A stretch of 22,383 nucleotides of DNA. Origin: an uncultured Cytophagaceae bacterium. GTDB taxonomy: Bacteria; Bacteroidota; Bacteroidia; Cytophagales; Microscillaceae. The notes beneath the pieces are model-generated. The model had not been told where the DNA came from. It saw nothing but the letters and a program-made list of their open reading frames with translations, and did not search any database. Position 1 is the stretch's first letter, and every line of letters starts with the position of its first letter. Position numbers and translations under genes: made by a program. The stretch spans positions 1-22,383 of the forward strand of contig CALDJV010000683.1 in the NCBI GenBank assembly GCA_937899305.1, written 5' to 3'. This document shows positions 7,728 to 15,122 of this stretch, one piece after another.

Positions 7728-7842
7728 TCATCACTCCTTATGAGGCAATGTTTGTCGATATGATTCCTTACTTGAGGAAAATGTTGGCATACCAAGCCTT
7801 CTTTTCACATTATATTTTCTAAAACTTTTTAATCTCTAACAA
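7728..7842 (+). promoter_or_regulatory. Spacer between the Cys leader ORF and metY
   Basis: This 115-base stretch should hold whatever switch the leader ORF drives. It contains two related segments, CCTTATGAGG and CCTTACTTGAGG, whose CCT and AGG parts could pair locally or with each other, and a small TTGG-CATA-CCAA hairpin near 7784-7795. No GC-rich stem followed by a T-run is present, so a classical terminator is not seen. The last 40 bases before the metY ATG are T- and A-rich and look unstructured. Confidence 0.4.
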
Positions 7843-9162
7843 ATGTCAACACAATATCATTTTGATACACTACAATTGCACGCTGGGCAAGAGGTAGATC
7901 CTACCACTGGATCTAGAGCAGTGCCAGTATACCAAACTACGTCTTATGTATTTAACGATGCCGCCCACGGAGCCAACTTATTTGCCCTCAAAGAGTTTGG
8001 GAATATTTACACGCGCATCATGAATCCTACCACCGATGTGTTTGAAAAGCGGATAGCGGCACTAGAAGGAGGGGTAGCAGCATTGGCTACTGCTTCGGGT
8101 CAATCGGCTCAATTCATTGCATTGAATAACATCTTACAGGCTGGGGACAATTTTGTTTCCACTTCTTTTCTGTATGGAGGAACTTACAACCAATTCAAAG
8201 TAGCTTTTAAACGATTGGGCATTGAGGCCAGGTTTGCCGAAGGCGACAATGTAGAGAGCTTTGCCAAATTGATTGATGAAAAAACCAAGGCCATTTATCT
8301 TGAGACCATTGGAAATCCAGAATTCAACGTACCTGATTTTGAGGCCGTTGCGCAATTGGCCAAAAAACATGACATTCCTTTGGTGGTAGACAATACGTTT
8401 GGAGCTGGGGGGTATTTGTGTCGCCCTATTGAACATGGTGCGGCCATTGTGACTGCTTCGGCTACCAAATGGATTGGAGGACACGGAACCAGCATTGGTG
8501 GGGTCATTGTAGACTCCGGGAACTTTGATTGGGGCAATGGTAAGTTTCCTCAATTTACCGAGCCTTCGGAAGGGTACCATGGATTGAATTTTTGGGAAAC
8601 GTTTGGCGCAGGTAGCCCTTTTGGAAACATTGCCTTTGTGATTCGGGCTCGGGTAGAAGGTTTGAGAGATTTTGGCCCAGCCTTGAGTCCATTCAATGCT
8701 TTTTTGCTGTTACAAGGATTGGAAACCCTGTCTTTGAGAGTACAGCGAACCGTAGAAAATGCCTTGGCTTTGGCTGAGTGGCTCGAAGCACACGAATTGG
8801 TAGACTCGGTAAGTTATGCTGGGTTGGCATCTAGCCCTTATCATGAGTTGGCTAAAAAGTATTTGAAACATGGATTTGGTGGAGTATTGAGCTTCCGCAT
8901 CAAAGGAGGAAAGGACAAAGCGGAAGCTTTTGTGAATAGCTTGCAATTGGTGAGTCATTTGGCAAATGTGGGCGATGCCAAAACCTTGATTATCCACCCG
9001 GCTTCTACCACGCACCAACAACTGTCAGAAGCCGAACAGGCCGCTTCTGGGGTGCATCCTGCCCAATTAAGAGTTTCGGCGGGTATAGAACACATTGACG
9101 ACATTCGAGGAGATTTTGAACAAGCTTTTGCCAAAGTTTTCGAACCTACTCCAGCGGTTTAA
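7843..9162 (+). CDS. metY: O-acetylhomoserine sulfhydrylase (PLP enzyme)
   Basis: A PLP-dependent enzyme of the Cys/Met metabolism family that makes homocysteine from O-acetylhomoserine and sulfide. The 439-residue length and the opening FDTLQLHAGQEVDPTTGSRA fit MetY rather than the shorter MetB/MetC. Motifs are VPVYQTTSYVF (27-37), YTRIMNPT (56-63), the cofactor-phosphate loop ASGQSAQ (84-90), VVDNTFG (181-187) and SATKW with the Schiff-base Lys209. It is the first structural gene behind the SAM riboswitch and the Cys leader, with metX and hom following. The three make a complete homoserine-to-homocysteine route using direct sulfhydrylation. Confidence 0.95.
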   Translation: MSTQYHFDTLQLHAGQEVDPTTGSRAVPVYQTTSYVFNDAAHGANLFALKEFGNIYTRIMNPTTDVFEKRIAALEGGVAALATASGQSAQFIALNNILQAGDNFVSTSFLYGGTYNQFKVAFKRLGIEARFAEGDNVESFAKLIDEKTKAIYLETIGNPEFNVPDFEAVAQLAKKHDIPLVVDNTFGAGGYLCRPIEHGAAIVTASATKWIGGHGTSIGGVIVDSGNFDWGNGKFPQFTEPSEGYHGLNFWETFGAGSPFGNIAFVIRARVEGLRDFGPALSPFNAFLLLQGLETLSLRVQRTVENALALAEWLEAHELVDSVSYAGLASSPYHELAKKYLKHGFGGVLSFRIKGGKDKAEAFVNSLQLVSHLANVGDAKTLIIHPASTTHQQLSEAEQAASGVHPAQLRVSAGIEHIDDIRGDFEQAFAKVFEPTPAV

Positions 9163-9178
9163 TGTAATGATTGACGAG

Positions 9179-9201
9179 GTGGGGTAGGTTGGTTACCCCA
9201 C
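9179..9201 (+). other. Intercistronic hairpin between metY and metX
   Basis: GTGGGGTA (9179-9186) pairs perfectly with TACCCCAC (9194-9201) around a seven-base loop. It lies between the metY stop and the metX Shine-Dalgarno-like AAAGGA. Only two or three Ts follow, so it is not a typical terminator. It may stabilise the metY 3' end or modulate the metY to metX ratio. Confidence 0.55.
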
Positions 9202-9224
9202 TTTGCTTACACAAAAGGATTACC

Positions 9225-10265
9225 ATGCCAAAGTTTGAATACAAGCAACCCTTTGCCCTGGAATCAGGAGCATCTTTACCAGAGCTTGCCGTGGAGTATA
9301 CCACCTTGGGCACATTGAATGCACAGGCCAATAATGTAGTGTGGGTTTGCCATGCCCTTACTGCAAATGCCCAAGTAGATGATTGGTGGGAAGGACTCAT
9401 TGGTGCTGGAAAAATATTTGATCCAGCCAAGCACTTTATCATATGTGCCAATATGCTTGGGTCCTGCTATGGGTCAACTCAGGCCCTGTCGACTAATCCT
9501 GATACTGAGGAACCTTATTATCATGACTTTCCCTTGTTGACCAATCGAGATATTGTTCGAGCGTTTGATCTCTTACGTATTTCTTTGAACATCCAGGAGA
9601 TTAAGTTGTGCATTGGAGGATCTTTGGGAGGGCAGCAAGCGATGGAATGGGCCATTTTAGCTCCCGAACTGATTGATAACTTGGTATTATTGGCGACCAA
9701 TGCCAAGCACTCCGCTTGGGGAATTGCTTTCAATGAATCGCAACGTATGGCGATTGCAGCAGATGTTACCTGGAAAGAAAAAACACCGACAGCCGGAATA
9801 GAAGGCTTGAAAGTGGCCCGATCCATTGCCTTACTTTCTTACCGAAATTATGGAACTTACGAGGCTACCCAAACCGATGCCTCGGACGCGAAAAAACTGG
9901 ATCAATTCAGCGCTTCTTCTTATCAGCAATACCAAGGCGAAAAGCTTCAGAAGCGATTCAATGCGTTTGCTTACTGGACTTTGTCGAAGGCCATGGACAA
10001 TCATGATGTGGGGCGAAACCGAGGAGGAATCCAGACTGCTTTGGGGATGATCAAAGCCAAAACTTTGGTAATTGGAGTAAATACCGATGTGTTGTTTCCA
10101 ACCAACGAACAACAACTGATTGCCAAGTACATACCCAATGCCTGCTATTACGAGATTGAATCACGCTATGGACACGACGGTTTTTTGATTGAAACCGAAA
10201 AGATTACCGAGATACTTTATTTGATTGATTATTTGAACGATACATTATCATATTTAACTATTTGA
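9225..10265 (+). CDS. metX: Homoserine O-acetyltransferase
   Basis: An alpha/beta-hydrolase-fold enzyme that acetylates homoserine from acetyl-CoA, making the MetY substrate. The 346 residues contain VCHALTANAQVDDWW, the nucleophile elbow GGSLGGQQAMEWA with Ser133, the aspartate Asp288 in VNTDVLFP and the histidine His317 in YGHDGFL, which together form the catalytic triad. The ATG at 9225 is preceded by AAAGGA and begins right before the conserved FEYKQPFALESG. A longer frame from a TTG at 9171 would run through the hairpin and is not supported. It is co-transcribed with metY (62 bp gap) and hom (8 bp gap). The family can also be O-succinyl-specific, but the MetY partner favours acetyl. Confidence 0.95.
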   Translation: MPKFEYKQPFALESGASLPELAVEYTTLGTLNAQANNVVWVCHALTANAQVDDWWEGLIGAGKIFDPAKHFIICANMLGSCYGSTQALSTNPDTEEPYYHDFPLLTNRDIVRAFDLLRISLNIQEIKLCIGGSLGGQQAMEWAILAPELIDNLVLLATNAKHSAWGIAFNESQRMAIAADVTWKEKTPTAGIEGLKVARSIALLSYRNYGTYEATQTDASDAKKLDQFSASSYQQYQGEKLQKRFNAFAYWTLSKAMDNHDVGRNRGGIQTALGMIKAKTLVIGVNTDVLFPTNEQQLIAKYIPNACYYEIESRYGHDGFLIETEKITEILYLIDYLNDTLSYLTI

Positions 10266-10273
10266 TTTTTGAC

Positions 10274-11521
10274 ATGGATAAAAAACACAAAATTGGATTG
10301 TTTGGTTTTGGATGTGTGGGTCAAGGACTTTACGATATTTTAGAAAAAACGGACTTTAAAGCTGAAGTGGTGAAAATTTGTGTGAAGAACCGTCAAAAGA
10401 AACGGTCTTTGCCTGCCGAATGCTTCACTTTCGAGGCAAGCGATATTCTGGAAGACGAAGCCATTAACCTGGTTGTAGAACTCATCGATAATGCCGACGA
10501 GGCCTACGAAATTGTGAAAGCAGCTTTACAAAGTGGCAAAAACGTAGTAACAGCAAACAAGAAAATGGTAGCAGAGCATTTGGCCGAGCTACTGGAGCTG
10601 CAGAAAAAACACGGGGTATCACTGTTGTATGAAGGAGCCGTATGCGGGAGTATTCCTATCATTAGAACTTTGGAAGAATACTATGACAATGAGCTGCTTT
10701 TTGCGGTTTCTGGTATATTCAATGGTTCGTCAAACTATATTTTAACGAAGGTAATTCAAGAAAACTTATCTTACCAAACGGCCTTGAAACAAGCCCAGGA
10801 TTTGGGTTTTGCCGAAACTGATCCTACGCTAGATGTAGGTGGGTTTGATCCACTTTATAAGCTTTGTATTGTGGCTTTGCATGCGTATGGGGTGGTAGTA
10901 AAACCAAACGATATATTCAACTATGGCATTCAGGGATTGTCTCCTCACGATATTCAATTTGCCCTTGAGAAAGGGTACAAACTAAAACTACTGGCCAGTG
11001 TACAGCGAATTAGCGAAGACAAAGTAAGCCTTTCGGTTATGCCTCACTTTGTAGGCAAAGATCATTACCTGTATCACGTAGAAAACGAATACAATGCGGC
11101 CATTGTAGAAGCGGCCTTTTCGAGTAAGCAAGTATTTACGGGCAAAGGAGCGGGAGGGCATCCTACGGGCTCCGCGGTGTTGTCTGACATTTCGGCCAAT
11201 CGTTATGGATACAAGTACGAATACCGAAAAGCGTATGCTCAGGACAGTACCATTGCCAAACCTTTCAAGGTAAGTCAACAGCAAGTGCAGGAAGTGTACC
11301 TGCGTTACCATGAGGAGGCCGACTTTGAGCTATTTGACTTTATTGAGATCAGTGAAAAGTACCAGGGAACCAACTTCAACTATGTGATTGGAACGGTTCG
11401 CTTACAGGATTTATGTGATTTGAAAACCACCCTTTCGGAACGCGATATTTTTATTGCCAATACGGGAAAAGTGGTTAAAACGACCGAGAAAGCGCCCAAA
11501 AAAGTGGCTTTGGCAGTTTAA
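10274..11521 (+). CDS. hom: Homoserine dehydrogenase
   Basis: The enzyme reduces aspartate semialdehyde to homoserine with NAD(P)H, supplying MetX. A monofunctional form of 415 residues with no fused aspartokinase. The dinucleotide-binding loop GFGCVG lies at 11-16, followed by VTANKKMVAEH, GAVCGSIPIIRTL, GIFNGSSNYIL and GFAETDPTLDVGGFD, which are the catalytic-domain signatures. The last 95 or so residues are diverged and could be a degenerate ACT-like regulatory region, which I cannot confirm. The ATG at 10274 lies 8 bp after the metX stop. Being under the SAM riboswitch links homoserine supply to methionine need. A strong terminator follows. Confidence 0.94.
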   Translation: MDKKHKIGLFGFGCVGQGLYDILEKTDFKAEVVKICVKNRQKKRSLPAECFTFEASDILEDEAINLVVELIDNADEAYEIVKAALQSGKNVVTANKKMVAEHLAELLELQKKHGVSLLYEGAVCGSIPIIRTLEEYYDNELLFAVSGIFNGSSNYILTKVIQENLSYQTALKQAQDLGFAETDPTLDVGGFDPLYKLCIVALHAYGVVVKPNDIFNYGIQGLSPHDIQFALEKGYKLKLLASVQRISEDKVSLSVMPHFVGKDHYLYHVENEYNAAIVEAAFSSKQVFTGKGAGGHPTGSAVLSDISANRYGYKYEYRKAYAQDSTIAKPFKVSQQQVQEVYLRYHEEADFELFDFIEISEKYQGTNFNYVIGTVRLQDLCDLKTTLSERDIFIANTGKVVKTTEKAPKKVALAV

Positions 11522-11529
11522 AAAACAGA

Positions 11530-11578
11530 AAGCGCGTTTCGAATTTGAAGTTCTGGGTTTGAAACGCGCTTCTTTTTT
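11530..11578. terminator. Intrinsic terminator of the met operon, bidirectional
   Basis: AAGCGCGTTTC (11530-11540) pairs with GAAACGCGCTT (11561-11571) around a 20-base loop, followed by CTTTTTT. On the minus strand the same stem is followed by CTGTTTTTT. It therefore serves both hom and the convergent gene ending at 11605. Confidence 0.9.
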
Positions 11579-11604
11579 ATTACTGAACAAACAAAAGCTT
11601 TGAC

Positions 11605-12291
11605 TCAATCCCCATACAATTCTTTGTCTTCTAATACCCTCAAATGAAGTAGCACCTTGCAATCACCGGACACTTCCAGGGTATATCCTACGTATTTTTT
11701 ACCTTCTAAACTTTGACTGGGGAGAAGTGTGGCCTTTTCTGTAACATAATTTTTAGGGCGATCTGTGCCCAACGTGAGTCCTTCGTGAATGATGTATTCA
11801 GCATTGACCCTATATGTTCCTTTTTTGAGCCATAGCGTGTGTCGTGAGCTACGGATTGTTTTTTGATAATAAGAAGAGGACCTTGTGCGAGGAGATGAGG
11901 CATTAAAATGCTGATTCCACTGAGGAGCGATGCCTATGATATTGGTCAGGTTTAGCTGAATATCCAATAGTTTGGGAAAGCCAACCTTACTTTTTACTTC
12001 TATGTCTACTTTGTAGAAATCGTGATGCATATTGATATCTATTCTCAAAGGCTGTTTTTGAGGAAGTGCTACCGCTTGGGTATGTACAGTTACCACACTA
12101 TCGGTCCTAATTTTTGCGATTACTTGTACTTCCTTTTCCGAAGTTTTACAAGTAAAATGACCTGTTGTGTCAGTAGTAGAGACTTGAATAACGCGACCTT
12201 GAGCAATAATCAAAATTTGCTGATTATTCAGGGCTTGCCCATTCAAAGTTAAAAAACCGGTGAGCATATAAATTTTTGCTAGAGTGACCAT
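11605..12291 (-). CDS. Hypothetical partner protein of the DUF4157 gene
   Basis: A 228-residue protein I do not recognise as a named family. Residues about 10-60 (LTGFLTLNGQALNNQQILII, then a TTGHFTC turn) resemble a carboxypeptidase-regulatory-like or transthyretin-type beta-sandwich. The middle, HFNASSPRTRSSSYYQ, is Ser/Arg rich. The C-terminal half has further strands: TLWLKKGTYRVNAEYIIHEG, TLEVSGDCKVLLHLRVLED. The N-terminus is not a clear signal peptide; an alternative start is the Met at residue 9. It begins 11 bp after the DUF4157 gene and is surely in the same transcript, which suggests a partner, chaperone or immunity role, but this is inference. It ends at the shared terminator with hom. 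Confidence 0.6.
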   Translation of the reverse strand: MVTLAKIYMLTGFLTLNGQALNNQQILIIAQGRVIQVSTTDTTGHFTCKTSEKEVQVIAKIRTDSVVTVHTQAVALPQKQPLRIDINMHHDFYKVDIEVKSKVGFPKLLDIQLNLTNIIGIAPQWNQHFNASSPRTRSSSYYQKTIRSSRHTLWLKKGTYRVNAEYIIHEGLTLGTDRPKNYVTEKATLLPSQSLEGKKYVGYTLEVSGDCKVLLHLRVLEDKELYGD

Positions 12292-12302
12292 TAGTGTGTT
12301 AT

Positions 12303-14144
12303 TTATCTAATGTAAGCGTAATCAGGGTACTGAGCTACTAATTTGGTTTTCATACCTCCTGGTAAGCGATTGACAGCTCCTTCATCTTTCGCACTTTGTA
12401 CTCTTGGAGGCATACTTGCGTCTGAATATGTCCATTCTACATCAGTTTTAACATGGTGTAGAGGTGCATAATCTCTAATCAAAAACGTGTCAAAATGAGC
12501 TCGAGATACTACCTGAGTAGCATCAGCTGCGAGTTCCCTTTGCACAAACCCGTCTGCTGAACTTGGCATATCATAGATAGTAGTAGCATCGGCAGTTCTA
12601 TCACTTGCAAAGCCGGCCTCGTAAAAAGGGCTTGTTGCGTCATTGGTATCTACATTGTAGTTAGGCGAAGTAGGGTCATCAGTCAAATTGTATGTTCCAC
12701 CAGTTGTGGTAATGGAATCATTCAAAGCCTCAACACTCGCATCTTTTCTGGTAGCAATGATTTCACGCCAAATAAATTGTAACCAACGAGTTTCAGAAGC
12801 CAACCCTCCTTTATACTCTAGTGAGAATATATCATCATAGGCAGTACCTTGTATTTCGTCACCAGTACGGACTGATATATTTCCACCTGGTACCTTAGTA
12901 GATACGTCTTGAGTACCTTTTTCATCAATTGTAAGTCCTGAGGCCGAATCGGCCGCGGGACGAGGAGCATTCAATAAATAAAGTGCATAGTAGAGTTTGT
13001 TATCAGCAAATTTATTTTTCAAATCCTCAACTAGTTCATTCCCAACTTCAGTTTTATAGGTGCTTTTCAGAGTAGTCAGACTTGCCCGTTCCCTATCAAA
13101 AGGAATCAAAAGTGCATAAACAGCTTCCTGTTTATCCCCAGTGATGGCCAATTGTAATTTGGTAGCCAATGCTTTAAATGCATCTCCATCAGTAGGTTTA
13201 CTATCTGCCAACATACCCTCACTTTCCGGATCATCTTTGATATTTAAGAGTTCTAGAGCTAATGTCAAGCCATTACCACTTAAGCTTTTTCGTAAGTCAT
13301 CTACTAATTCAGTTTTAAAAAGCTTTTTGTATGCTTTACTAAGTTTTGTAACTGCATTTTTTTCTTGATCCAACTTTTGTAAAGCCACATAAACAGCTTC
13401 CTCATCTACGTCTTTTGCAGTGACTGCAATATGAACCTGTTGTACAAGCGCATTGTAATCATCCTTGTCCAGGGCCAATTGAAAAGTAGTGGAAGAATGA
13501 CTATTTCCTGGTGTAGTATTTTTGACTGGTGAGGTATTTTTGAGCGCCTTTTCCCCCATTACATCCGCTTCTTTTTCCAGTGCAGGATCATTGTTTAGAG
13601 GTAAACCCTTGGCTTGTATTGAGGCATTGGCTTGTACACGTCCTTGTTTTTGTTGTACAGCGTGCCAAGCTTCGTGGGGTAAGTGTTTTTCCTGGCCAGG
13701 GCCAATCTCTATTTGATTGCCTTGAGCATAAGCCAAAGCTCCCATTTGCTTAGGTTTAGACGAATTATAATTGACTTTCACATCTGATAAATCCACGCCT
13801 CCCATTCCCTCCATATTTTCTTGTAGTTGAATGGGCAAGCCATTACCAGTACTACTTTGAGAGGAAGGAGTATTTGCAGACTTGGTTTGTACAGGTTTTT
13901 GTTGTATTGGTTCTTTGGATTCCAGAGGGGCATGTTTAGAAGCATTACTTTTATTGACTGGTTTATGTTTAGCCTGAACAGGTTTTAGTGGTTTTCCATT
14001 CCAACGTGCCTGCACTGCCCCTAACCTCCTCTGTTTGGTTTGGTAAGGAGATTGTTGTTCACTGCGTTGCTTTTTTATTTGAGGTTGGTTTTGATGATGA
14101 TGGTCTTGTAGATTTTCACCAAGTGATTGCAGTTGTTGATTCAT
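12303..14144 (-). CDS. DUF4157 (eCIS core) protein with two annexin-like repeats and unknown C-terminus
   Basis: A 613-residue protein. Residues 1-100 are polar, Gln/Lys-rich and disordered. Residues about 102-171 match the eCIS-core DUF4157 domain: GLPIQLQENMEGMGGVDLSD, then ALAYAQGNQIEIGPGQ and LPHEAWHAVQQKQGRVQ, with an HExxH motif at 157-161. EKEADVMGEKA (190-200) is the usual later Glu-rich segment. Two helical repeats of about 75 residues follow (228-302 and 318-393), each with EAVY, a Lys/Thr-rich middle, and ELV-DL then a leucine-rich end, which resembles annexin repeats. Residues 394-613 are unrecognised. No signal peptide. DUF4157 proteins are associated with extracellular contractile injection systems, but no such cluster is in this window. 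The start at 14144 fits the promoter at 14170-14200; an in-frame extension to 14303 would begin upstream of that promoter. Confidence 0.88.
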   Translation of the reverse strand: MNQQLQSLGENLQDHHHQNQPQIKKQRSEQQSPYQTKQRRLGAVQARWNGKPLKPVQAKHKPVNKSNASKHAPLESKEPIQQKPVQTKSANTPSSQSSTGNGLPIQLQENMEGMGGVDLSDVKVNYNSSKPKQMGALAYAQGNQIEIGPGQEKHLPHEAWHAVQQKQGRVQANASIQAKGLPLNNDPALEKEADVMGEKALKNTSPVKNTTPGNSHSSTTFQLALDKDDYNALVQQVHIAVTAKDVDEEAVYVALQKLDQEKNAVTKLSKAYKKLFKTELVDDLRKSLSGNGLTLALELLNIKDDPESEGMLADSKPTDGDAFKALATKLQLAITGDKQEAVYALLIPFDRERASLTTLKSTYKTEVGNELVEDLKNKFADNKLYYALYLLNAPRPAADSASGLTIDEKGTQDVSTKVPGGNISVRTGDEIQGTAYDDIFSLEYKGGLASETRWLQFIWREIIATRKDASVEALNDSITTTGGTYNLTDDPTSPNYNVDTNDATSPFYEAGFASDRTADATTIYDMPSSADGFVQRELAADATQVVSRAHFDTFLIRDYAPLHHVKTDVEWTYSDASMPPRVQSAKDEGAVNRLPGGMKTKLVAQYPDYAYIR

Positions 14145-14169
14145 TGTGATGTGGTTAAGTAGATAGGTA

Positions 14170-14200
14170 TAAATATACTTTGATTTATGGGATATTCCAA
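14170..14200 (-). promoter_or_regulatory. Promoter of the DUF4157 gene
   Basis: On the minus strand, TTG (14200-14198) and TATATTTA (14177-14170) are 20 bases apart, close to the Bacteroidetes TTTG-N19-TAnnTTTG pattern with one mismatch in the -7 box. Transcription would begin near 14163, about 19 bases before the ATG at 14144. Confidence 0.5.
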
Positions 14201-14366
14201 GTAAGCTTTCAATTGTTTTATAGGAAATTACCTTTTTAAGATGGAATGAAATGCGTACATTGTAACCAGCGATTGAGTAAAAAAAACTGGTTCCGCCGGG
14301 CAATTTATTTGAAGAGTATGAAAAATAGAGGTTAACCCATTCATTATTAGTTGCTTAGGGATTCGG

Positions 14367-14399
14367 AAAGTACTCAAAAAATGCGAAAAAATGTACTTT
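14367..14399. repeat. Inverted repeat in the putative array leader
   Basis: AAAGTAC (14367-14373) and GTACTTT (14393-14399) are perfect 7-base arms around 19 bases that contain AAAAAATG twice. It lies about 80 bases before the first repeat. It could be an operator, a leader element or chance. Confidence 0.35.
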
Positions 14400-14480
14400 G
14401 ACTTACTGATTTTTTGAATTTAGACGTATAGTAAAAGCGATGCAAGTCTCTGATTTATAATGAATTAAACCAAAGTGCGA

Positions 14481-14591
14481 CTTCAAGAGGGTTTGCCACT
14501 ATAACAAGGATTGAAACTCAATTTTCTCGTTCTTAGCCTCTTGCTTAATTTGAACTTCAAGAGGTTTTGCCATTATAACAAGGATTGAAAC
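14481..14591 (+). CRISPR. CRISPR-like block 1: two repeats and one spacer
   Basis: Repeats of 37 nt lie at 14481-14517 and 14555-14591 with a 37-nt spacer between them. Both begin CTTCAAGAGG and end ATAACAAGGATTGAAAC; they differ at two positions (11 and 19). The 3' end ATTGAAAC is the typical crRNA 5' handle of many type I and III systems, which sets the orientation as plus. A further partial copy, GAATTGAAAC, follows immediately at 14593-14602. The array then stops and a two-gene segment begins. No cas gene is present within the window. Confidence 0.85.
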
Positions 14592-14611
14592 AGAATTGAA
14601 ACATCAAAGAA

Positions 14612-14827
14612 ATGGAAAAAGAAGAGTTAAGGGTAATTCTTAACCAGAGAATTGAGGAAAAGGAAGGGCTTGAGGACTTGGTAACGTTTTTTACTGATCT
14701 AATCAATATTGGCGAAATTGTTGGCCGTCAAAAGATTGATACTGAAAAGAACATATTGGCTTGGAAAGCGAATATATCGTATCTTGAGTCACAGATTTTT
14801 ATATTTGAGTCAATCTTAAATGCTTAG
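14612..14827 (+). CDS. Small unknown protein A, inside the CRISPR-like array
   Basis: A 71-residue protein I do not recognise. It is highly charged and almost certainly all helical: EEKEGLEDLV with heptad-like spacing, then a more hydrophobic VTFFTDLINIGEIV, then a second helix ISYLESQIFIFESIL. A small coiled coil or helical hairpin is likely. The ATG lies 20 bases after the last repeat, within AAAGAAATGG. It overlaps no other plausible gene and is followed after only two bases by protein B, so the two are co-translated. Tight pairs of small genes are often toxin-antitoxin or phage-derived, but nothing in the sequence proves this. Confidence 0.65.
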   Translation: MEKEELRVILNQRIEEKEGLEDLVTFFTDLINIGEIVGRQKIDTEKNILAWKANISYLESQIFIFESILNA

Positions 14828-14829
14828 TT

Positions 14830-15057
14830 ATGAAAGAAACAAAAGACATTATTTGGAGTTTTTTTGAGAAAACCAGCCAACGCGTAACAAGAGAGCAGGA
14901 AGCTAGACTAAAAGATCCTGTAACTAATCAACTTAGGATACAAGTTGCGGAACGTCTTGGTCTTTCTAATGATACAAGCTATGAAGATTTGGTACGACAC
15001 CTTAAACTGATGTCAGAAAGCGAAAGAAAGAACGCCTTGAGAGGAATTATAAAATAA
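14830..15057 (+). CDS. Small unknown protein B, inside the CRISPR-like array
   Basis: A 75-residue protein, not recognised. It begins MKETKDIIWSFFEKTSQR, is basic to neutral and helical, has an AERLGLSNDTSYEDLVRHL middle that could be a small helix-turn-helix-like or helical bundle segment, and ends ERKNALRGIIK. No Cys, His pair or nuclease motif is visible. It starts two bases after the stop of protein A. About 65 bases of non-coding DNA separate it from the next repeat. Candidate roles (antitoxin, small regulator, anti-defence protein) are guesses from size and context only. Confidence 0.65.
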   Translation: MKETKDIIWSFFEKTSQRVTREQEARLKDPVTNQLRIQVAERLGLSNDTSYEDLVRHLKLMSESERKNALRGIIK

Positions 15058-15122
15058 ACTTAAAAAGTAACCGTGATGGTTGAGGGGCATTGCCTAAAGA
15101 AAACCCTAATTTGGCGAGAAGA

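Larger units (their letters stand above)
14145..14480. other. Intergenic region between the DUF4157 gene and the CRISPR-like repeats
   Basis: No gene is visible. It contains the minus-strand promoter at 14170-14200, an inverted repeat at 14367-14399, and AT-rich DNA next to the first repeat that could be a CRISPR leader. TTTGAC and TTTTTTGAATTT occur near 14397-14420 but are too close together to be the Bacteroidetes -33/-7 pair. Confidence 0.5.

Noticed and set aside
9171..9224. A longer metX reading frame starting at TTG.
   Set aside because: It runs through the intercistronic hairpin; the ATG at 9225 has an AAAGGA ribosome-binding site and fits the family start.
14145..14303. A 53-residue N-terminal extension of the DUF4157 protein.
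   Set aside because: It contains the likely promoter and encodes sequence unlike the Gln-rich start of such proteins; the ATG at 14144 is better.
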